Shown here piece after piece: positions 23,863-32,167 of a stretch of 32,569 nt of DNA; positions within the stretch are counted from its first letter, which is position 1; each line of letters opens with the position of its first letter. Position numbers and translations under genes: made by a program. A model generated the notes under the pieces. That model worked only from the letters and a program-made list of their open reading frames with translations, did not search any database and was not told the origin of the DNA. This DNA comes from Lachnospiraceae bacterium (GTDB lineage: Bacteria; Bacillota; Clostridia; Lachnospirales; Lachnospiraceae): positions 1-32,569 of the forward strand of contig JALELK010000105.1 of the NCBI GenBank assembly GCA_022768745.1, given 5' to 3'.

Positions 23863-24522
23863 CTACTTATCAAAAAGCCCCTTTTCCATCTCTCTCTTTA
23901 TAATTTTCGCAGGATTTCCAATAGCCACCATCTTACATGACATATCTTTAAATAAAGTTGCACCTATTGAAATTACACAATCATCTTCAATGAACAACCT
24001 GTCTCTCATTACAGACACTGGCCCCATAAATACCCGGTCTCCTATAGTACAATGACCGGCAATAAAACATTTTGCGGAAATAATTGTATTTTTCCCGATG
24101 GATACATCATGACCTATGACTGCATCCTGATAGATAATTGTATTATCTCCGATATAAGTGTCACTTCCAATAAATGCATCACATATTACAACACCTTCTC
24201 CACATTGCACGCTTTCCGAGATCTGTGCCTGCGGATCAATCATAGTCGCCAGACATATTCCTGCTTCTTTCATTTTATGAAATATTTTTTCTCTTGCCTC
24301 TGGATTTCCCAAAGAAATTACAACTTCAAGATTATTTTTCAAATTAGAATCGGTCAGAATCTCTTTTGACCGGTAAACTGGTGTATGATATACTTCTCTC
24401 CTTTTAACAACATCATCAATAAAAATAATATCGCTCCATCTATCATGATGTGGATCTACTCTATGTGCAAAATCCACAGCCAGCTTTCCGCTTCCTCCTG
24501 CGCCAAATATTCCTAATACCAT
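23863..24522 (-). CDS. PglD/NeuD/VioB-like sugar O- or N-acetyltransferase
   Basis: This 219-residue protein has an N-terminal nucleotide-sugar binding part with the loop FGAGGSGK (6-13) and a C-terminal left-handed beta-helix (about 95-200) built from hexapeptide repeats such as VVICDAFIGSDTYIGDNTII. It ends with GNPAKIIKR, the usual close of the family. Such enzymes acetylate the amino group of UDP- or dTDP-4-amino-sugars, or sialic acid. The VioA/PglE-like aminotransferase of the same run would make the amino-sugar, so N-acetylation is favoured. GAGGAAAAGAAT precedes the ATG. Confidence 0.88.
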   Translation of the reverse strand: MVLGIFGAGGSGKLAVDFAHRVDPHHDRWSDIIFIDDVVKRREVYHTPVYRSKEILTDSNLKNNLEVVISLGNPEAREKIFHKMKEAGICLATMIDPQAQISESVQCGEGVVICDAFIGSDTYIGDNTIIYQDAVIGHDVSIGKNTIISAKCFIAGHCTIGDRVFMGPVSVMRDRLFIEDDCVISIGATLFKDMSCKMVAIGNPAKIIKREMEKGLFDK

Positions 24523-24553
24523 ATTCTTTTCCTCTTTTTATTCTCTAATCTCT

Positions 24554-26308
24554 CTAAAACTCTCTCATTAATTGTTCGATTTCTTTCATCTGCAACTGTC
24601 TCATTTTCTTATCAGATATCTGATAGACCCGGTCACACATAGATAATACACTAGGTCTATGTGTAGTAAGAATGCAGGTCTTCCGACCAGTTTTTTCCAT
24701 AAGATTACGTAGTAGCATCCGCTCTGTTGCAACATCAAGTGCTGAAGTTGCTTCATCCAACAATAGCACCGGGGCATCGCATAACAATGCCCTGGCGATA
24801 GCCAGACGTTGATTTTGACCCTCTGAAAATCCTATGCCTGCTTCTCCAATTTCATAATCCAATTGATTGGGCAATTTTTGTACAAACTCATATGCACAAG
24901 CCTTTTTTAATGCCTCTATAATTTCTTCATCCGAAGCTTCTGGTTTCATCATAGCAATATTTTCCCGTATTGTTCCATGCATCATCGTATTTCCCTGGGG
25001 TACATATGCAATTAATTTTCTCGTCGAAACTGATAATTTTCTTTTTTTATTTTTTAGTGTAAAATAAGTACCTCCCTGTTGCCCGGCAACAATGCAAAGT
25101 AACAAACGAAGCATCGTCGTTTTTCCTTCGCCTGACGCTCCAACCAAAGCAACCGTTTGCCCCTGTGGTACTTCGAAATTTGCATGATCAAACACTTTCT
25201 TACCGTTATGATATGAAAAGCTCAGATTTTCTACTTTCATTCCCAAACCATACTGTAAAGCATCTTTTTTTAATTTTTCTATATCATCATTGATATCTTT
25301 TTCTTCTTCAAGTGCCAGCATTGCCTGTACACGCTCTGCTGCCGTAATCGTCCCCATCGCAGTAGGAATCATTTGGATCAACGACTTAAAATTTGATGAT
25401 ATCAATCCTGCCATAACTAAAATAAGAGCCATCGTTCCAAGCGTAATCACACCTGTATATATATGATATACTGCCCACCCAAGACATATCAGAGCAACAA
25501 ACTGACCACATACATACATAACACTCCATGACAATAGCGAATATTTATTTACATCCAGATCCTTGTCCGCCTTTTGCCTCTGCACCACTGCTTCTTTTTC
25601 ACAAAATGTCTCTTGCAAACCAAACGCCTTTATAGACTGTAAATTTGTAAAAGTCTCCTTATACAAAGACGTCAGATTACTTGCAGCTGTACGCTGTTCA
25701 CGATTGCTGAAATATGTTTTTCCCAGAAAAATACGTGAACTTGCCAGCAGAATGGGGGCAACAAGAATAATAACCACAAGCATACTTGCATCATAATAAA
25801 GAATGACTCCCAATGCCAACAGAACCTGAACCGTATTGATTATAACTGAAGGCACCCAACCCACAGTGCTTCCCGCAACAGTAGAAACATCTTCCTGAAT
25901 ACGCGTCAACATATCACCGGAATCAAATTCCGCAAGTTGCTCCCATTTTGCATGTACAAGTTTACTGTAAGTTTTTGCACATAAATCGCTTCTCACTTTT
26001 ATATTGATTGTTGCAGATAACCGTTGTCCCCCAACCGATAGCACAACATTAACAAGGCCTACGATAATATAAATCAAAAGCAATGTCATTATTTTCATCC
26101 AATTTTCTGCAAGAAGGTAATCGATTACTCCCTTTATCTGTACACTGAAAAATGTCGTAATCAGCATACTGACCATACTGATAGCAGAATATGCAAGTAA
26201 TCCTTTTTTATGCTTGTTTACAAGCGCATAAATCCATATAATCTGTCGAAAAGCCTCCTTTACAAAACCTTCTTTTATTTTTTTGATTACTTTTTTTATT
26301 TTATTCAT
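24554..26308 (-). CDS. ABC exporter, fused permease and ATPase
   Basis: This 584-residue half-transporter has six membrane helices (about 35-310) and an ATPase domain (about 357-584). The ATPase domain has Walker A GASGEGKTT (390-398), a signature FSEGQ (494-498) in place of LSGGQ, Walker B PVLLLDEATSALD (513-525) and the switch His in TTHRPS (about 550). It is complete. The substrate is unknown. It lies between a sugar aminotransferase and an acetyltransferase, while Wzx is present elsewhere, so it may export something other than the main polysaccharide, for example a peptide or a second glycolipid. Confidence 0.88.
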   Translation of the reverse strand: MNKIKKVIKKIKEGFVKEAFRQIIWIYALVNKHKKGLLAYSAISMVSMLITTFFSVQIKGVIDYLLAENWMKIMTLLLIYIIVGLVNVVLSVGGQRLSATINIKVRSDLCAKTYSKLVHAKWEQLAEFDSGDMLTRIQEDVSTVAGSTVGWVPSVIINTVQVLLALGVILYYDASMLVVIILVAPILLASSRIFLGKTYFSNREQRTAASNLTSLYKETFTNLQSIKAFGLQETFCEKEAVVQRQKADKDLDVNKYSLLSWSVMYVCGQFVALICLGWAVYHIYTGVITLGTMALILVMAGLISSNFKSLIQMIPTAMGTITAAERVQAMLALEEEKDINDDIEKLKKDALQYGLGMKVENLSFSYHNGKKVFDHANFEVPQGQTVALVGASGEGKTTMLRLLLCIVAGQQGGTYFTLKNKKRKLSVSTRKLIAYVPQGNTMMHGTIRENIAMMKPEASDEEIIEALKKACAYEFVQKLPNQLDYEIGEAGIGFSEGQNQRLAIARALLCDAPVLLLDEATSALDVATERMLLRNLMEKTGRKTCILTTHRPSVLSMCDRVYQISDKKMRQLQMKEIEQLMREF

Positions 26309-26315
26309 ATCACAC

Positions 26316-27422
26316 TTATTTCCTGCTAATAATATTACATATACGATCTACATCCTGAAAAGACAAATCTGCATATAATGGCAATGCCAAAACCGATGCC
26401 GAAATATAATCAGCCACAGGTGTTCCGTCCCTAGAGAAATCATTTCCATAACATGCCAGTTTTTTTGTTAACGGATAGAAATATTTTCTTGCAAAAATGC
26501 CTTCATCCTGCAATCTCTGACATAATTCATCCCTGCATTCTCCGTATTTTTCCCTTTCGATTATGATTGGAAAATACGCATAGTTTTGTTGAATCTGCAT
26601 ATCTGCCTTATGGGTCCTTATTCCTTTTACCTTGTCTAAATGACTATAATATCTTTCCACCACAAGTTTTCTTTTCTCAGTAATTTCATTGATATGTTTT
26701 AAATTGCAAAGTCCCATTGCTGCATGAAATTCACTCATCTTTCCATTCGTTCCAATTTCCATACACTCCCCATTATCCTGGCAAATGCCAAAATTCCGCA
26801 TATGCCGTATTGTATCACCAAGTATATGATCTTTTGTGACTACTGCTCCACCTTCAACCGTATGAAATGCCTTCGTCGCATGAAAACTGAAAACTGACGC
26901 ATCACCGTAACATCCAATAGGGCGACCTCTATACGCAACACCAAAAGCATGTGCTGCATCATAGATTAATTTCAAATGATATTTATCTGCAATATGCTGC
27001 AAACGTTCTACATTGCAGACATTTCCATATACATGCACAGGTAAAATTGCGCAGGTTCTGTCCGTAATCAGTTTTTCAACCGACTCAGGGTCTATTGTAT
27101 AATCTTCTTCGTTGATATCTGCAAAAACCGGAATCAGACCATTTCTAACAATCGCATGCGTCGTAGATGCAAAAGTAAATGGCGTCGTAATTACTTCTCC
27201 TTTCAGTTTCATGGCCTGAAGAAGCATCTCAAGCGCCATATGACCATTCACAGATAATACGCACTCCTCTGTCCCCAAATATTCCCGCAATTTTAGCTCA
27301 AGTTCATTATGTATATTTCCTGCATTCGTCAGCATATGATTCTCCCACATGCTACTGATTTGCTCCATATATTCTTCCTTGGAAGGCAAAAACGGTTTTG
27401 TCACATATATTTTTTCACGCAT
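26316..27422 (-). CDS. DegT/DnrJ/EryC1-type sugar aminotransferase, VioA/PglE-like
   Basis: This 368-residue PLP enzyme begins MREKIYVTKPFLPSKEEYME, very like VioA-type starts. It has TTPFTFASTTHA (79-90), IYDAAHAFG (153-161) with Asp155 for the PLP ring nitrogen, and SFHATKAFHTVEGG (179-192) with Lys184 as the PLP Schiff-base residue. These are the family's core motifs. It would place an amino group at C4 of a keto-deoxy-sugar nucleotide; VioA works on dTDP-4-keto-6-deoxyglucose. Neighbours are an acetyltransferase in the same run and rfbA and rfbC just beyond the operon. It overlaps the next upstream gene by 8 bases. Confidence 0.9.
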   Translation of the reverse strand: MREKIYVTKPFLPSKEEYMEQISSMWENHMLTNAGNIHNELELKLREYLGTEECVLSVNGHMALEMLLQAMKLKGEVITTPFTFASTTHAIVRNGLIPVFADINEEDYTIDPESVEKLITDRTCAILPVHVYGNVCNVERLQHIADKYHLKLIYDAAHAFGVAYRGRPIGCYGDASVFSFHATKAFHTVEGGAVVTKDHILGDTIRHMRNFGICQDNGECMEIGTNGKMSEFHAAMGLCNLKHINEITEKRKLVVERYYSHLDKVKGIRTHKADMQIQQNYAYFPIIIEREKYGECRDELCQRLQDEGIFARKYFYPLTKKLACYGNDFSRDGTPVADYISASVLALPLYADLSFQDVDRICNIISRK

Positions 27423-28338
27423 GAAAAAGCTCCTTAAGTAAACGTATTTTTTGGGGTTCCAACAAAAAAAGAAGTACTCCCTGTATCCATATCCATTTGT
27501 TATGTGTCTCTCTGTAATATTTTCTTGATTTTTTCAATACATATTTTCTTGTTTCATAAAAATCAAGTGTAATATTTTTTTTCTTTGCCATATGCTCAAG
27601 ACCAATCATCTGAATACTGATCGATATAAAATTATGTCTTGCCTCCACATCATGCTTTGAGGACCAGTTTTGTCCATCTTTTTCAATCACATATCGATAT
27701 GCACTCATGTTTTCCGGCAAAATGTGTATTTCTCCATATAATAATAAAACAAATGTAATACTTCTGTCTGGCACAATCCAGAAATACTTTTTCAAAAGAG
27801 GCATGCACTCTTTCCTTATTTTGTCAATTTCATTTCGTACCATCCATGTAGAAGCCTGCCCCGGCAACTCATAAGAAACAAATTGTTCAAAGTCATATAC
27901 ATGTCTTTCAGGACTCATATGAGCTTTTGATACAATCCGTTCCTCCCGGTCAACAATCATCCATCCATGTGACGTCAGTATACATGCATTATGCTTTTCC
28001 ATATAATCCACCTGTGTCTGTAACTTATGCGGATCCGTCCAATAGTCATCCCCTTCCAGGAAGGCTATATATTCTCCCTTACAATAGTCAAGACATTCCA
28101 GTACATTTCGCATCATTCCCACATTTTTCTGTCTTGCAAGCAAATGCATTTTTTTGCCAAATCGTTTTTTATATTTCATTATCACATCCATCGTGTGATC
28201 TGTGGAGCAATCTTCTCCTATAATCACCTCATATGCATAGGTTGTCTCCTGCATCAAAATGCTCTCTAGGGCTTTAGCAATATAATTTTCATGATTATAA
28301 GTTATGACCATGATACTGATCTTTGTATTATCTTTCAA
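27415..28338 (-). CDS. Family 2 glycosyltransferase (TTG start)
   Basis: This 307-residue protein reads MKDNTKISIMVITYNHENYI, with VIIGEDCSTDHTMD, NVGMMRNVLECL and AFLEGDDYWTDP (D-D-Y-W-T-D) as the nucleotide-sugar site, a subgroup common in Firmicute capsule loci. The start is a TTG at 28338 with GAGG about 9 bases upstream; the next ATG would cut off the first beta strand. It overlaps the previous gene by 11 bases and the aminotransferase by 8, so it is tightly coupled to both. Confidence 0.88.
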   Translation of the reverse strand: MKDNTKISIMVITYNHENYIAKALESILMQETTYAYEVIIGEDCSTDHTMDVIMKYKKRFGKKMHLLARQKNVGMMRNVLECLDYCKGEYIAFLEGDDYWTDPHKLQTQVDYMEKHNACILTSHGWMIVDREERIVSKAHMSPERHVYDFEQFVSYELPGQASTWMVRNEIDKIRKECMPLLKKYFWIVPDRSITFVLLLYGEIHILPENMSAYRYVIEKDGQNWSSKHDVEARHNFISISIQMIGLEHMAKKKNITLDFYETRKYVLKKSRKYYRETHNKWIWIQGVLLFLLEPQKIRLLKELFHA

Positions 28339-29308
28339 AAAGATACCTCACATTTTTTTCCATAATCTTGGTTGCATGTCTAATTCCATAATAATGTATA
28401 AACAGTATAAAATGAGACAAAATATAGATTGTATATTTGCGATGAAGTCCTTTGTAGCACATATTTCTGATACTGTTTATAACTGTCTGATGGGAATATT
28501 TATAATACTGATTGTTCATTCCTTCATAAATCAAGATAGAAAAATGACGCCTAATGTATCGAGGTGCATTTCTTTTGTAATATTCAGACACATCTTTCAA
28601 AAAGAGCACCGAATCATCCAGACAGGGGATTGTTTTTTCTCTATGATTCATAATAGAATCTTCATGAACATTATAAAAATATAATTTCTGACTGATCACA
28701 CTGATTTTGCTGCAATAGAGAAAATATTTCATATTAAAGCACAAATCCTCCCCAACTGTAACATCTTCAGGGAATGTCAAATCATTATTTTGAATCACAT
28801 CAGCACGATACACTTTATTCCATACACTGAAAGCATATTCAAAATATAGCAAATTCATAAGCAACTGAAATTTTTTTTCTGGTGTATCAAATGTATAAAT
28901 TTCTTCTTTCATATCCGGACAAAAAACAGACATCTCTTTATCAAAGCTCACATGATAGTTAAAAATATATACCTGAGCATCTGCCATTTTTATTTTTTTA
29001 TATACAGTTTCCAATAAATTGTTCTGAATCACATCATCGCTATCTACAAAACAAACATACTCTCCTGTCACATATTGTAATCCATGATTACGTGCAGAAC
29101 CGCTCCCCCCATTTTCTTTTCTGTATAAATGGAAGCGGCTGTCACCGTCTGCATAGACTTTGCAAATATCTTCAGAACAATCCATACATCCATCAACGAC
29201 CATGATTACCTCATAATATTTATAAGTTTGATGTAATATAGAATCAAGACAATTTTTCAGATACTTTTCTGCATTATAAACAGGTACTACAATAGAAAAT
29301 TTTATCAT
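28328..29308 (-). CDS. Family 2 glycosyltransferase
   Basis: This protein of about 326 residues starts MIKFSIVVPVYNAEKYLKNC, with MVVDGCMDCSED, GGSGSARNHGL and CFVDSDDVIQ, then AFSVWNKVYR. It is a GT-A enzyme of the EpsJ-like type. I use the ATG at 29308; the GTG just before it (29311) is also in frame, with GGGGAT upstream. It would add one sugar of the repeat unit. The stop overlaps the next gene. Confidence 0.88.
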   Translation of the reverse strand: MIKFSIVVPVYNAEKYLKNCLDSILHQTYKYYEVIMVVDGCMDCSEDICKVYADGDSRFHLYRKENGGSGSARNHGLQYVTGEYVCFVDSDDVIQNNLLETVYKKIKMADAQVYIFNYHVSFDKEMSVFCPDMKEEIYTFDTPEKKFQLLMNLLYFEYAFSVWNKVYRADVIQNNDLTFPEDVTVGEDLCFNMKYFLYCSKISVISQKLYFYNVHEDSIMNHREKTIPCLDDSVLFLKDVSEYYKRNAPRYIRRHFSILIYEGMNNQYYKYSHQTVINSIRNMCYKGLHRKYTIYILSHFILFIHYYGIRHATKIMEKNVRYLFER

Positions 29309-29311
29309 CAC

Positions 29312-30274
29312 TTATCCCCAGTACTTTTTTCTCCAACTTTTCGGACTGATTAGGAAAAAAATAGTTTTTAAACAATATTTAACCGATTGCGTTTTCCAAA
29401 GTGCTCCTTGCATTTTAATAATACGTCCAACGATTTCGCATCGCATCATTTTGTGTTCCTTTAAAGAGCATCTAAGAAGATACTGAACCTGCATATTATC
29501 AATATATGCCCGGACACTTTTTGCATAAAGGGAAGGCATATATTTTTTGCAAAACTCCACCCTTTCATTTCCAAATTCAAACGAATCAAGAAATTGCTGT
29601 AAATGGAATTTTTTCTCTGTCATTATACTTCCGCTTCTCACTCTGTAAAAATAGGTTGTCGCATCTAAAAAAATAATACATGATGAAGCATAATATAAAG
29701 CATGCGCAATATATTCATCTTCATGAATTTTTCCTACGGGAAATCGAATATTCTGAAACAATCTGTGATGGTACAATTTATTACAGGATATAACTACATT
29801 TTCATCGCACCACGGGCCAACACGCATCAATCGTTCAATGATTTGTTCTTTTTCAACAACACTTATAGAAAGATCATTTTTTTCATTCTGAATTGAAACA
29901 CTCTGACCATCTTCAAACTTCTTATGCCTGGCATAAACAATATCTGCCTGATATTGTTTTGCACATTGTTGCATACATTCCAGACAATCTTCCGAAATAT
30001 AATCATCCGAATCCAAAAAAAACAAATAATCTCCAGTAGCACAATCAATTCCTGCATTTCTTGCAGCAGATAGTCCTTTGTTTTCCTGATGAATAACTGT
30101 TATACGTACATCTTTTTCTTTATATTCATCACATATTTCACCCGAACCATCCGTCGAGCCATCATCAATCAGTATAATTTCCGTATTTGTATAACTTTGA
30201 TTCATAGCCGATAGAATAGCTTCTTTAATATATTTTCTCACATTATATACTGGAATAATAATACTAATCTTCAT
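29312..30274 (-). CDS. Family 2 glycosyltransferase
   Basis: This protein of about 320 residues starts MKISIIIPVYNVRKYIKEAI, with LIDDGSTDGS, KGLSAARNAGI and FFLDSDDYIS. I set the start at 30274, since a longer frame to 30358 would run 80 bases into the previous gene and would put 28 residues before the first strand. AAGGTG lies upstream. It is similar in length and motif order to the neighbours at 28328 and 30279, which suggests that the GT2 set arose partly by duplication. Confidence 0.88.
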   Translation of the reverse strand: MKISIIIPVYNVRKYIKEAILSAMNQSYTNTEIILIDDGSTDGSGEICDEYKEKDVRITVIHQENKGLSAARNAGIDCATGDYLFFLDSDDYISEDCLECMQQCAKQYQADIVYARHKKFEDGQSVSIQNEKNDLSISVVEKEQIIERLMRVGPWCDENVVISCNKLYHHRLFQNIRFPVGKIHEDEYIAHALYYASSCIIFLDATTYFYRVRSGSIMTEKKFHLQQFLDSFEFGNERVEFCKKYMPSLYAKSVRAYIDNMQVQYLLRCSLKEHKMMRCEIVGRIIKMQGALWKTQSVKYCLKTIFFLISPKSWRKKYWG

Positions 30275-30278
30275 AATA

Positions 30279-31373
30279 CTACAACACCTTTGGTCTTCTT
30301 CCTCCAAGCTTTTTCCATACCCACTTAAGTACATTCGTATTTTTTGACATCCAAGCATATATGCATAAGTACAGTGTCATCAAAGTATATCTTTCCTTTT
30401 CAATCACCTGATATGTAAAATGATAAAACGGTTCCTTTTTTAGATAATTTTTTTTTAGTTTTATATACTCATGCATACCTGCTTTTGTAAGTAATTCTTT
30501 CGTCTTATCTTTCTTACCTTTGAAATTAATTTTCTGATTTTTTGCAATCGCCATAAGCTCCAGAAATAAAAAAGAATACTTCCACTCTATCTCAAAAACA
30601 TCCGACAGCCCTGCTCTATCAAAGAATTTTTTTGCCTCTTTTTCTCTATATAAATTGATTTTCTCTATAACATGACTTTTTTCGTCCGGCATACTCTGAA
30701 TGCTTTTTGTTGCACTCCCTTCATGTTGTATATAATCATAAACTATTTTATCCAATGGAAGCGTATAGAAACATTCACAACAATTAAAATACTGCAAATT
30801 AAATATAAAATCTTCACACCATATCAAATTTTCATCAAAAAGCAAATTATGCTTTGAAATAAAGCTTCGTTTATAAAGCTTATTCCATACAACACCATAA
30901 TAAAAGCTTTTTACATTATGCAAAAAATCAACTGAGATTTCTTCTAATGTATGTTTTCCCGGTTTTAGATACTCTCCATAATAATAATTCATCTCCGGAA
31001 TTGAACGAAATGTACCAATCACAATATCTATGGTCGGATTGTCTTTTACAATATCCATCATATATTTGAGTGAATCTTCATTTATTCTGTCATCAGCATC
31101 AATAAAACGGATATATTCCCCCTTAGCTATTGAAATACCTAAATTACGAGCTTTTGAAACCCCTGCATTCATCACTTCAAGAACACGTATTCTATCATCT
31201 TTCTTTTCGTATTCTTCAAGAATTTTCTGGCTTCCATCCTGCGAACCATCATTGATCACAATCACCTCGAAATTCTCATAAGTTTGTTTTATCAGGTCAT
31301 CTAATATATCAGCGATATACTTTTCCGAATTATATACTGGTATTATAACACTTACATCAATTTTGCATTTCAT
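30279..31373 (-). CDS. Family 2 glycosyltransferase, first gene of the polysaccharide operon
   Basis: This 364-residue protein starts MKCKIDVSVIIPVYNSEKYI, with VINDGSQDGSQ, AGVSKARNLGI and RFIDADDRIN, and VVWNKLYKR after the catalytic region. AAAGGAATT lies about 10 bases upstream of the ATG at 31373. It is the promoter-proximal gene of a run of seven genes with gaps or overlaps of a few bases up to about 30 bases. Which sugar it adds cannot be told from sequence. Confidence 0.88.
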   Translation of the reverse strand: MKCKIDVSVIIPVYNSEKYIADILDDLIKQTYENFEVIVINDGSQDGSQKILEEYEKKDDRIRVLEVMNAGVSKARNLGISIAKGEYIRFIDADDRINEDSLKYMMDIVKDNPTIDIVIGTFRSIPEMNYYYGEYLKPGKHTLEEISVDFLHNVKSFYYGVVWNKLYKRSFISKHNLLFDENLIWCEDFIFNLQYFNCCECFYTLPLDKIVYDYIQHEGSATKSIQSMPDEKSHVIEKINLYREKEAKKFFDRAGLSDVFEIEWKYSFLFLELMAIAKNQKINFKGKKDKTKELLTKAGMHEYIKLKKNYLKKEPFYHFTYQVIEKERYTLMTLYLCIYAWMSKNTNVLKWVWKKLGGRRPKVL

Positions 31374-31421
31374 AACTTGATAATTCCTTTTCTAGCACAC
31401 CTTTCCTCTTGGGATGATTTT

Positions 31422-31430
31422 ATTCTAGCA
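31422..31430 (-). promoter_or_regulatory. Possible extended -10 promoter of the polysaccharide operon
   Basis: On the minus strand TGCTAGAAT (TG-N then the TAGAAT -10 box) lies about 50 bases before the first glycosyltransferase. The -35 match is poor, so it would depend on the extended -10. The same nine bases occur upstream of kinase copy 2 at 1625-1633. Confidence 0.45.
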
Positions 31431-31460
31431 TATTATTAATCATATAGGAAATCATATTTC

Positions 31461-31502
31461 AAAAAACCTTCGGACACCACCACTTCTGCTGATATCCGAA
31501 GG
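31461..31502 (-). terminator. Terminator after rfbC
   Basis: The arms CCTTCGGA (31467-31474) and TCCGAAGG (31495-31502) are perfect 8-base inverted repeats around a 20-base loop. Read leftward, a T6 run follows at once. This ends the rfbA-rfbC transcript and separates it from the polysaccharide operon promoter. Confidence 0.8.
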
Positions 31503-31508
31503 CTATCT

Positions 31509-31532
31509 ATTCGTATATTCGTATATTCGTAT
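31509..31532. repeat. Three tandem copies of an 8-base repeat
   Basis: ATTCGTAT is present three times in direct tandem between the rfbC stop and its terminator. It is probably a slippage-prone spacer with no clear function. Confidence 0.8.
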
Positions 31533-31546
31533 ATTTCTATTTTCGA

Positions 31547-32149
31547 TTACTGTAGTTTCTCCAGTCCCGGCCACTTCTGGTCCTTCTCAGACAATGTAAG
31601 TGCCGTACCATCTTCCATCATGTATCCAGTCGCAGAAGGTGTGCCATCGTATGTGCCTTTTACCTGCGGCCATTCAATTCCGATTGCCGGGTCATTCCAT
31701 GCCAGACCACCCTCATCATTCGGATGCCAGAAGTCATTTACCTTATAGCAGAACTCTGCCTCATCGGATAATACCAGAAAACCATGCGCAAATCCTTCCG
31801 GAATCAAAAACTGCTTCTTGTTCTCCTCGGTAAGTTCCACTCCATACCATTTACCATATGTCGCAGAGCCCTCTCTTAAATCTACCGCTACGTCGAATAC
31901 GCTTCCGCGAACGGCACGCACCAGCTTGCACTGTGGATAATGAATCTGAAAATGCAGTCCGCGCAATACTCCTTTTACAGACATCGACTGGTTATCCTGT
32001 ACGAATTTTATATCAAAACCAGCCTCCTGCATCTCTCTCTCATTGTATGTTTCCATAAAATATCCACGCTCATCGCCATGTACTGCCGGCGTGATCACAC
32101 ATAATCCTTCAATGCCACCAACATTCTTTTCTACTGAAATCTGACCCAC
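31547..32149 (-). CDS. rfbC: dTDP-4-dehydrorhamnose 3,5-epimerase
   Basis: This 200-residue cupin epimerase has HGDERGYFMETYNE (24-37), DNQSMSVKGVLRGLHFQ (52-68) with the catalytic His66, KLVRAVRGSVFDVAVDLR (75-92), IPEGFAHGFLVLSD (116-129) and FCYKVNDFW (133-141) with the conserved Tyr135. It is the RmlC step from dTDP-4-keto-6-deoxyglucose to dTDP-4-keto-rhamnose. The start is a GTG at 32149, with AAGGGAG about 9 bases upstream. It follows rfbA by 18 bases. It is more GC-rich than the polysaccharide genes, which suggests an older resident locus. Confidence 0.93.
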   Translation of the reverse strand: MGQISVEKNVGGIEGLCVITPAVHGDERGYFMETYNEREMQEAGFDIKFVQDNQSMSVKGVLRGLHFQIHYPQCKLVRAVRGSVFDVAVDLREGSATYGKWYGVELTEENKKQFLIPEGFAHGFLVLSDEAEFCYKVNDFWHPNDEGGLAWNDPAIGIEWPQVKGTYDGTPSATGYMMEDGTALTLSEKDQKWPGLEKLQ

Positions 32150-32167
32150 TTTTTACGCTCCCTTCTG

